Shown piece after piece: positions 1 through 5,961 of a stretch of 5,961 nt of DNA; the first letter of the stretch is position 1, and each line of letters opens with the position of its first letter. A model generated the notes under the pieces. That model saw nothing but the letters and a program-made list of their open reading frames with translations, was not told the DNA's origin and made no database searches. The stretch comes from Burkholderiales bacterium. Lineage in GTDB: Bacteria > Pseudomonadota > Gammaproteobacteria > Burkholderiales > Burkholderiaceae_D. Where the stretch lies: contig JACPVY010000317.1 in the NCBI GenBank assembly GCA_016197345.1, forward strand, positions 1 to 5,961, read 5' to 3'. The translations under genes were made by a program, and so were the position numbers.

Positions 1-1
1 G

Positions 2-2644
2 ATGCAGCAGTATCTACGCATGAAGCTAGAGCATCCCAATACACTGCTGTTTTATCGGATGGGCGATTTTTATGAAATCTTCTTTGATGACGCCGAAAAA
101 GCCTCGCGCTTGCTGGGCATTACGCTAACCCAGCGCGGCACATCGAACGGGCAGCCAATCAGAATGGCGGGCGTGCCATTTCATTCGCTAGAAGGCTATC
201 TGGCCAAATTGGTGAAAATCGGTGAATCGGCCGCGATTTGCGAGCAAATTGGTGATCCCGCTACCAGCAAAGGCCCGGTTGAGCGCAAAGTGCAGCGCGT
301 CATCACCCCCGGCACGCTCTCGGATACGGATTTGCTGCCGGAAAAATCGGAACGCCCGCTGCTCGCGCTATGTGTAGAGCAACAACGCAAACAATGCGTG
401 CTCGGTTTTGCGTGGCTAGCGATGGCCAGCGGCTCGTTGCGTTTGCTGGAGGTGATGGTCGATAGCAAAGCCGTGCTGCCACGCATTCAACAAGAATTAG
501 AACGCATCGCCCCCGCTGAAATTTTGATTTCTGACCGCGCGCTAGAATTACTCGAAGCCGCCGCACCAGAAAAAATGAGCCGGGTGCCGAGCTGGCATTT
601 TGATCAAGAACAAGGCAGCAAAGCGCTACGCGATCAACTTGGCGTCGCTAGCCTTTCCGCTTTTGCCGCCGATACCTGCACCGCCGCGCTTGGTGCCGCT
701 GGTGCGCTTCTGCGCTATGCGCAAGCGACCCAAGGCAAGGATTTGCAACACATCAAAACCCTGACCACCGAAAACGAAAACGAATTCATCGGTCTGGATG
801 CCGCCACCCGCCGCAATTTGGAAATCACCGAAACGTTGCGCGGGCAAGAATCCCCTACCCTGTTCTCGCTACTCGATCATTGCCGCACGGCGATGGGTTC
901 GCGCATGCTACGCCACTGGTTGCATCACGCCCAGCGCGCGCAGGAAGTGGCGCAAGCGCGCCATGCTGCGATTGAGGGCTTGCTGGCGGCAAATGTGTGT
1001 GATGACCTCGCCCGCACGCTCAAACAAATCCCCGATATCGAACGCATTACCACCCGCATCGCTTTGCTGACGGCCCGCCCACGCGATTTGTCTAGCTTGC
1101 GCGATGGCTTGGCGCAAATCCCCGGCCTGCGCTATATGCTGGCAGAGCGGATTGCGATGGTGGATAACAGTGCGATGGGTGCACCAGCGTTGCTAGCGTC
1201 TATCTTGAATCAAATCGAACCGCCCCCCGCTTGCCAGCAGCTCTTGCAGCGCGCGATTATGGAAGAACCTGCGACCATGGTGCGCGATGGCGGCGTGATT
1301 GCGCGTGGATTCGATGCGGAACTCGATGAATTGCATTCGCTCTCTGAAACGGCGGGGCAATTCTTGCTCGATTTAGAAGTGCGCGAAAGAGCACGCACGG
1401 GTATCGGCAATTTGCGCGTCGAATATAACAAGGTGCATGGCTTTTATATCGAAGTGACGAATGGCCAAGCGAATAAGGTGCCGGACGATTATCGTCGGCG
1501 CCAAACGCTGAAAAATTGTGAACGCTATATCACGCCAGAATTAAAAGCGTTTGAAGACAAAGCATTGTCGGCGCAAGACCGCGCTTTAGCGCGCGAAAAA
1601 ATGCTGTACGAGCAATTGCTAGCGGATCTGGCGCCCTTCATCGCCCACTTGCAACAAGTCGCGCTAGGCTTAGCGACGCTAGACACGCTAGTGGCGCTAG
1701 CCGAACATGCTGAGCGCAATAATTGGCATGCGCCGATTTTGCAAAACGAAGCGGCGCTACATATCGAGCAAGGCCGCCACCCTGTGGTGGAAAACCAAAT
1801 CGAACGCTTTATAGCGAATGATTGCGAACTCAATCAAGAACGCAAATTGCTGTTGATTACTGGCCCGAATATGGGTGGTAAATCGACGTATATGCGACAA
1901 GTGGCCTTGATTACGCTACTCGCTTATGTCGGCAGCTATGTCCCCGCTAGCCGCGCTGTGATCGGGCCGATTGATCGCATTTTTACGCGTATCGGTGCGG
2001 CCGACGATTTGGCTGGTGGGCGTTCGACCTTTATGGTGGAAATGACAGAATCGGCGGCGATTTTGCATGCGGCGACTAGCCATTCGCTGGTGTTGATGGA
2101 TGAAGTAGGGCGTGGCACCTCGACCTTTGATGGCTTGGCGCTGGCATATGCAATTGCCAAGCATTTGATCGACACTAGTCGCAGCTTCACGTTATTTGCG
2201 ACGCATTATTTCGAACTGACGCAATTGCCGGAAAATCATGCGACTGCCGCCAACGTACATTTATCGGCCTTAGAGCATCAAGATAGCATCGTCTTTTTGC
2301 ACGCGGTGCAAGCCGGCCCAGCATCGCAAAGCTATGGTTTGCAAGTCGCGCAATTAGCTGGCGTACCGGCAAGCGTGATCCGCGCGGCCCGTAAGCATTT
2401 AGCGCAATTGGAGTCGCATGCGATTCACGCGACTCCGCAACTGGATTTATTTGCGACCAGTGGCAATGGCTACGATGCGAGCGAGGCGTTAGAGCAAGAA
2501 GTAGCGCAACTGAAACAACAATTAGCTGAGTTGCAACCGCTACAAGAATTAGCGCAAGCCTTGAAGAAATTTGATGCCGATGCGATGACACCGCGCCAGG
2601 CGCACGATGCACTGTACCAATTGCAAGAGTTGGCGGCTAAATGA
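2..2644 (+). CDS. mutS: DNA mismatch repair protein MutS (5'-partial)
   Basis: MutS binds base mismatches and small insertion/deletion loops as a clamp-like ATPase and recruits MutL to start methyl- or nick-directed repair in the cytoplasm. Numbering from the first visible Met, the mismatch-reading motif GDFYE is at residues 21-25; F23 and E25 match E. coli F36 and E38. That offset of 13 shows the true start lies upstream of the window, since E. coli reads TPMMQQYL here, so the ATG at base 2 is probably internal. The connector, lever and clamp domains follow. The ABC-type ATPase has Walker [10 protein letters not shown] (621-629), Walker B LMDE (D700, E701), the GRGTST signature loop (703-708) and a downstream ATHYFEL histidine. 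QLDLF (813-817) is a canonical beta-clamp-binding motif, and the C-terminal helices (around LTPRQA-like MTPRQA) match the tetramerisation domain. The expected full length of about 893 residues is slightly longer than E. coli's 853. No frameshift or missing catalytic residue is seen. Confidence 0.98.
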   Translation: MQQYLRMKLEHPNTLLFYRMGDFYEIFFDDAEKASRLLGITLTQRGTSNGQPIRMAGVPFHSLEGYLAKLVKIGESAAICEQIGDPATSKGPVERKVQRVITPGTLSDTDLLPEKSERPLLALCVEQQRKQCVLGFAWLAMASGSLRLLEVMVDSKAVLPRIQQELERIAPAEILISDRALELLEAAAPEKMSRVPSWHFDQEQGSKALRDQLGVASLSAFAADTCTAALGAAGALLRYAQATQGKDLQHIKTLTTENENEFIGLDAATRRNLEITETLRGQESPTLFSLLDHCRTAMGSRMLRHWLHHAQRAQEVAQARHAAIEGLLAANVCDDLARTLKQIPDIERITTRIALLTARPRDLSSLRDGLAQIPGLRYMLAERIAMVDNSAMGAPALLASILNQIEPPPACQQLLQRAIMEEPATMVRDGGVIARGFDAELDELHSLSETAGQFLLDLEVRERARTGIGNLRVEYNKVHGFYIEVTNGQANKVPDDYRRRQTLKNCERYITPELKAFEDKALSAQDRALAREKMLYEQLLADLAPFIAHLQQVALGLATLDTLVALAEHAERNNWHAPILQNEAALHIEQGRHPVVENQIERFIANDCELNQERKLLLITGPNMGGKSTYMRQVALITLLAYVGSYVPASRAVIGPIDRIFTRIGAADDLAGGRSTFMVEMTESAAILHAATSHSLVLMDEVGRGTSTFDGLALAYAIAKHLIDTSRSFTLFATHYFELTQLPENHATAANVHLSALEHQDSIVFLHAVQAGPASQSYGLQVAQLAGVPASVIRAARKHLAQLESHAIHATPQLDLFATSGNGYDASEALEQEVAQLKQQLAELQPLQELAQALKKFDADAMTPRQAHDALYQLQELAAK
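2641..2644 (+). other. ATGA start/stop overlap coupling mutS to the next gene
   Basis: The mutS stop codon TGA (2642-2644) overlaps the ATG (2641-2643) of the downstream gene by sharing four bases. No strong Shine-Dalgarno sequence is visible in the preceding bases (the nearest purine-rich stretch is AAGAG around 2624-2628, inside mutS). This arrangement is typical of translational coupling by termination and re-initiation, so the downstream product is probably made from the mutS transcript. The overlap is seen directly; the coupling is inferred. Confidence 0.75.
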
Positions 2645-3651
2645 GGCTCGCCCAGTCTTGGCTTGCTGCGGTTGCCATCCTTGGCATGCTTGCGGCGTCA
2701 GGAAGTGATGCCGCACCAGCCAAGCGCCACACGCCGCATGCCCTAGCGCCGCAAGCCAAAGCGTATTCGTTTGCGCTACTGCCCTTTCCTTCTAGCAGCG
2801 CGCAAGCGAGTGAGGGAGTGGTGTCGCCAGTACAACTGCAAGCGCAATGGCAGCAGCAGCTACAAAGCTTGGACGAAGAAAAACTAGCATTTGTGGTCGT
2901 CAATGGTCTGAAGGCGAATGGCGAGCCGTGTAGCGATTCGCTGTTTCAGCAACGCAAAAGCTTTTTGGATGAAATGGAAAATGGCATCGTGTTAAGCGTT
3001 GCCGCCCAAGACTGGAGCGAATGCCAAAAAGGGGACGGATCTAGCAACGCGATTGAACGCCTAGCGCGCTTGCGTGAGCTATTTTTTGCCGATGAATTTT
3101 CCTTGGGCAATAGCAAGCTTGAAGTAGCTCGGCAATCGATCAATCCCAAATTTCGCAATTTCCCTGAAAACGCACGCTGGCAAATCAATGGCGTCTTATT
3201 TGCCACCATCAATCTGCCCGCGAATAATAATCGCTATCGGATTGAAGCAGGTAGAAATAGCGAGTTTGAAGATCGCCAAGTGGCCAATCGTGATTGGCTG
3301 AAAAAACTCTTTGCTTTTGCGAATTTGAATAAGCACAGCGCGCTGGTCTTGATTTCCGATGGTAATTTGATGGAAGAAGGCTATGCCCGTAGCGGCGCCT
3401 TGCGTAGCGCGGGTAGCGAGCGCCAGCGCGATGGTTTTGCTGATTTGCAGCAAAAATTTTTGAAATTGGCCGAACGCTATAACGGTAAAATCTTATTGAT
3501 TGACCATGCCGCCAATAGCAAAGCCCCGCCGACAATACGCTGGCGCGGCAAAATTGGCTTGCTCAGTTTGCCAGCACAAGCCAATAATGCGCGCTATGTG
3601 ATCGGCGTCAATCCGGCCAAACCACAAATTTTCAGCATTAAAGTGAAGTGA
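2641..3651 (+). CDS. Exported, degenerate calcineurin-like phosphoesterase-family protein
   Basis: The 336-residue protein starts with a Sec-type signal peptide: R2, a hydrophobic core at about 7-19, and a likely cleavage after A24 in SDA-A. It should therefore be periplasmic or secreted. The mature part resembles, from memory, proteobacterial calcineurin-like metallophosphoesterases. The scaffold positions kept are [12 protein letters not shown] (94-105), DWSEC (124-128), [11 protein letters not shown] (139-149), the SLG and RQS segments (154-166), [15 protein letters not shown] (177-193) and [13 protein letters not shown] (208-220). The metal-ligand spots of that family look lost: an N-terminal GD-x-PY-like motif would fall at FALLPFP (44-50), the VGD motif is VNG (87-89), and GDN-W is AAQDW (121-125). 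C97 and C128 could form a disulfide. If so, this is a binding or structural pseudoenzyme, not a phosphatase. The ATG is fixed by overlap with the mutS stop. Coding is certain, the family assignment moderate, and the function unknown. Confidence 0.85.
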   Translation: MRLAQSWLAAVAILGMLAASGSDAAPAKRHTPHALAPQAKAYSFALLPFPSSSAQASEGVVSPVQLQAQWQQQLQSLDEEKLAFVVVNGLKANGEPCSDSLFQQRKSFLDEMENGIVLSVAAQDWSECQKGDGSSNAIERLARLRELFFADEFSLGNSKLEVARQSINPKFRNFPENARWQINGVLFATINLPANNNRYRIEAGRNSEFEDRQVANRDWLKKLFAFANLNKHSALVLISDGNLMEEGYARSGALRSAGSERQRDGFADLQQKFLKLAERYNGKILLIDHAANSKAPPTIRWRGKIGLLSLPAQANNARYVIGVNPAKPQIFSIKVK

Positions 3652-3667
3652 TGCGAGTAGTGGTGAC

Positions 3668-5959
3668 CTAGGCTGCAAGCGGCATAGCCTGTACTGCTGC
3701 GGGGAGCCATAACACGACGGTTGTCCCTTGTCCCACTTCACTTTCCACTTGCACACTTCCGTTGTGTAACTCAATAATTTCCTTCACCAAGCACATACCA
3801 AGACCTGTCCCCGGAATATTTCCCGATGGGTCCGCACGGAAGAAGCGCTCAAATAAGCGTGCTAAGTGTTCGGGGGAAAGGCCGATGCCATGATCACTGA
3901 CACTCACACCTAGCTGACACATACCATCTTGATGACGCGACACCACCTTGAGCTTGATGTCACCGCCAGCAGGCGAGTATTTATAGGCGTTGGCCAACAC
4001 ATTGGTCAACGCTAAGGAGAATTTTTCGGCATCGATATGGACTGCTGGCAAATCATCTGGGATGTCGAGTTGCACTTGTCGTGTGTCATGGTTGACCAAT
4101 AACGCATTCACGGCGCTAGCAATCACAGGCGCCAGGCTTTGTGTTTTGTATTTGAAATCTTTGCCAGCACGCGCTTCGATTCGTGCCAGATCTAGCAATT
4201 CATTTATCAAGTTAATCAAAATACCCGCTTGCCGATTGATGGTGCCAAACAATTCCCGTTGTGTCCCCTCGTCATATTTACGACGCAAGAGCAGTTCCGA
4301 AAAACCATAGATACTCGCCATTGGCGTGCGCAATTCATGCGCTGCCGTCGATAAAAATTCGCTCTTAATGCGATCAACTTCAAATTCGTGGGTGATGTCA
4401 CGAAAATAGATGACCTTTTCTTGCGAGCCAGCTTCATCTACTCTTAATGATCGCAATAAAATGCATTTGGCTGGTGTCGTCAGGTATAGCATTTGTTTAG
4501 CGAGTGGTGGACTACTTGCGGCGCGTTGGCAAGCCTCAAGCAAACTAGGATAGGCTTGTGCAGGGTCGCACAACGCGCTCATATAATGATCAAATTGTTG
4601 CTCGCTACAACCTTGTAATTGTGCAAACTCTAAACCTGTCATCCGCAAAAATGCCGGATTGACATTGGTCAGCATGCCATGCGCATCAAACGCTACCAGA
4701 CCATCTGGACTTAAGGTGAAAATGGCATCGAGGCGCTTGGTGCGGATCAACAAATTCTCTTCCGCGCGCACGCGGTCAGTGATATCGGTTTGGCTACCGA
4801 CATAGTGTGTCACTTTTCCTTGGGAATTACGGACTGGCGCAATCGCTAAGTCATTCCAAAATAGCGCGCCATCTTTTTTGTAGTTGCGTAACAGCACTTG
4901 GCAGGCTTCACCAGCGTGTATCGCGGCCGCTAACTTGGCGATTTCCGGCTGTTGTGCTTCATCACCTTGCAAGAATTTACAGTTTTGTCCAACCACTTCA
5001 TCTTCGCGATATCCCGTAATGCGGGTAAAGGCGGGATTAGCGTAGATAATCGGCTGTCCCGGCAAACTCATGTCCGAGATGATGATGCCATTATTTGCCG
5101 CTTCAATGGCTTGCAACCGCAGTTGCAATATAGCTTCGGCCATTTTTTCATCGCTAATATCCCGCACCATCAAAGAAAAATGGATTTCACCATCAAGCCA
5201 AAATTCGCTGAGCGATACCGCCAATGGAAATTGCTCTCCGCTTGCGCGCAAGCCAATCGCTTCAAAGCGGGCTTTATGCAACGTGCTGCTTTCGCTGCCA
5301 TGAGCGCCCAGCACTTCCACTAGGCGGGCTTGATTTAAACCGGCAATGCTGTATTCCAGTGGTTTGCCCTCTAACATGCCCGGTGGCGTGCCAAAGGTAT
5401 GTTCTGCCGCTTGATTTGCCGATTGCACTAGGCCGCGCGGATTGACGCTCAAAATGCCATCGGCCGCAGAATCCAACACGGTACGCAATTGCGATTCGCT
5501 ACGCGTCAATTGCCGATTCATGCTTTTTGCCATGCCAAATGCACGATTACGGGTGCTGGCTAAATTAGTGACGATTAACGTAATCAATAGCGTGAGCACG
5601 ATGCCGACCACCAAGACCGAGGCGCTATGACGAGCATCGACGGCAACCTCAAATGTCGGCAGAGTCGCAAAGCGTAATGTCCATGTCCGGCCACAAAATT
5701 CAATTTGCCGTTGTACTTGCATACTGGCGTTATCTGTCTGAAATTGGCTATGGCTAGCAAACATGCGGTGTGCGCCACTTGTATTTTTGCCGTCAAAAAC
5801 TTCAAGTGCCACATCTGGATAATTATTTTCCAACACGCTATTCATCATATCGGCGCTACGAAATGGGCTATACACATAGCCCAATAGCGCGGCACGCCGA
5901 TAAGATAAGATAAGATAAGATAAGATAAGATAAGATAAGATAAGATAAGATAAGTAATT
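3668..5959 (-). CDS. CHASE-PAS-LOV-PAS membrane sensor histidine kinase (5'-partial, repeat-containing)
   Basis: This membrane sensor kinase should autophosphorylate on His and pass phosphate to an unseen response regulator; it has no receiver domain. Residues are numbered from the TTG at 5884. RRAALLGYVYSPFR and residues to about 83 match the C-terminal half of a periplasmic CHASE domain. A membrane helix (about 88-108) follows, then PAS (about 126-247), LOV (about 254-375), PAS (about 382-500), HisKA with H516 in HELRTP, and HATPase_c with N632, DHGIG (D664) and GTGLG (692-696). All kinase motifs are intact. The LOV domain has GQNCKFLQG with C302, plus N301, Q306, N334, N344 and Q365 at the flavin-contact positions. 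The TTG is unlikely to be the real start: homology continues upstream to 5899, and the frame stays open through the GATAA tract to the window edge. The first membrane helix and first half of CHASE are therefore missing. The gene converges on its left neighbour with a 16-base gap. Whether the upstream part is in frame cannot be seen. Confidence 0.9.
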   Translation of the reverse strand, partial: NYLSYLILSYLILSYLILSYRRAALLGYVYSPFRSADMMNSVLENNYPDVALEVFDGKNTSGAHRMFASHSQFQTDNASMQVQRQIEFCGRTWTLRFATLPTFEVAVDARHSASVLVVGIVLTLLITLIVTNLASTRNRAFGMAKSMNRQLTRSESQLRTVLDSAADGILSVNPRGLVQSANQAAEHTFGTPPGMLEGKPLEYSIAGLNQARLVEVLGAHGSESSTLHKARFEAIGLRASGEQFPLAVSLSEFWLDGEIHFSLMVRDISDEKMAEAILQLRLQAIEAANNGIIISDMSLPGQPIIYANPAFTRITGYREDEVVGQNCKFLQGDEAQQPEIAKLAAAIHAGEACQVLLRNYKKDGALFWNDLAIAPVRNSQGKVTHYVGSQTDITDRVRAEENLLIRTKRLDAIFTLSPDGLVAFDAHGMLTNVNPAFLRMTGLEFAQLQGCSEQQFDHYMSALCDPAQAYPSLLEACQRAASSPPLAKQMLYLTTPAKCILLRSLRVDEAGSQEKVIYFRDITHEFEVDRIKSEFLSTAAHELRTPMASIYGFSELLLRRKYDEGTQRELFGTINRQAGILINLINELLDLARIEARAGKDFKYKTQSLAPVIASAVNALLVNHDTRQVQLDIPDDLPAVHIDAEKFSLALTNVLANAYKYSPAGGDIKLKVVSRHQDGMCQLGVSVSDHGIGLSPEHLARLFERFFRADPSGNIPGTGLGMCLVKEIIELHNGSVQVESEVGQGTTVVLWLPAAVQAMPLAA
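5899..5954. repeat. Pentanucleotide tandem repeat (GATAA)11, in-frame within the kinase gene
   Basis: Eleven perfect GATAA units (5899-5953) plus one further G make an uninterrupted 56-base microsatellite. On the kinase coding strand the unit is CTTAT, which cycles through Leu-Ile-Leu-Ser-Tyr codons. Since 5 and 3 share no factor, all three minus-strand frames give the same stop-free peptide, while every plus-strand frame contains TAA. The tract directly abuts the CHASE segment RRAALLG. Perfect short tandem repeats of this length slip during replication. A change of one unit shifts the frame, and the two wrong frames stop at 5870-5868 (TAG) and 5847-5845 (TGA), so the tract can act as an ON/OFF switch. 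The repeat is seen directly; switching is inferred. Confidence 0.97.
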
Positions 5960-5961
5960 TA

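Noticed and set aside
2187..2612. Open minus-strand frame of 141 codons antisense to the 3' end of mutS
   Set aside because: It lies wholly within the well-conserved mutS coding frame, its translation has no recognisable domain, and the arginine/histidine/serine-rich composition is typical of a shadow frame.
3652..3690. Possible terminator between the convergent genes (AGGCT at 3670-3674 pairing with AGCCT at 3686-3690)
   Set aside because: The stem is five base pairs plus two beyond a bulge, lies within the kinase coding end, and has no T-tract on either strand. The 16-base gap itself holds no hairpin.
3640..3744. Eleven-base inverted repeat (AAAGTGAAGTG at 3640-3650 and its complement at 3734-3744) across the convergent gene ends
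   Set aside because: Both arms are ordinary coding sequence, the spacer is 83 bases, and a match of this length somewhere in a 6 kb window could occur by chance.
5734..5744. Neisseria-type DNA uptake sequence (TGTCTGAA resembles the end of GCCGTCTGAA)
   Set aside because: Only part of the 10-mer matches, I saw no other copy in the window, and the site is within kinase coding sequence.
5882..5884. TTG as the start codon of the kinase
   Set aside because: CHASE-like coding sequence continues upstream to 5899, the frame is open to the window edge, and starting here would leave half a CHASE domain without its first membrane helix. It remains possible only as a fallback re-initiation site.

Overview
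This window looks like part of a proteobacterial chromosome, most likely a betaproteobacterium near the Neisseriales. I infer this from the style of the MutS protein, the betaproteobacterial look of the CHASE/PAS sensor kinase, and a base composition that looks close to half G+C. The genus cannot be fixed from the sequence alone.

Layout: bases 2-2644 (+) hold almost all of mutS, the mismatch-recognition ATPase, missing only about 13 N-terminal codons at the window edge. Its TGA stop overlaps by four bases (ATGA) with the start of an exported protein of 336 residues (2641-3651, +). That protein resembles a calcineurin-like metallophosphoesterase that has lost its metal-binding residues. Sixteen bases later a convergent gene ends. 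It runs on the minus strand from the right edge down to 3668 and encodes a membrane sensor histidine kinase: CHASE (C-terminal half) - TM - PAS - LOV - PAS - HisKA - HATPase. The middle sensor carries the photoactive cysteine motif of blue-light LOV domains.

The most striking element is at the right edge: 11 perfect tandem copies of GATAA (CTTAT on the coding strand) at 5899-5954. The kinase frame runs open through this tract to the window edge, and recognisable CHASE sequence resumes directly after it, so the tract lies inside the coding region. Because the unit is five bases, gain or loss of one copy shifts the frame, and both alternative frames stop within 18 codons downstream. This suggests a phase-variable (contingency) sensor kinase that may switch a combined periplasmic-ligand and blue-light receptor on and off. 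The 5' part of the kinase gene, including its promoter, first membrane segment and first half of CHASE, lies outside the window, so the ON/OFF state cannot be settled here.

The first two genes probably form a co-transcribed, translationally coupled pair. The kinase is transcribed toward them. No response regulator, RNA gene, insertion sequence or CRISPR array is seen, and there is no non-coding stretch longer than 16 bases between genes.
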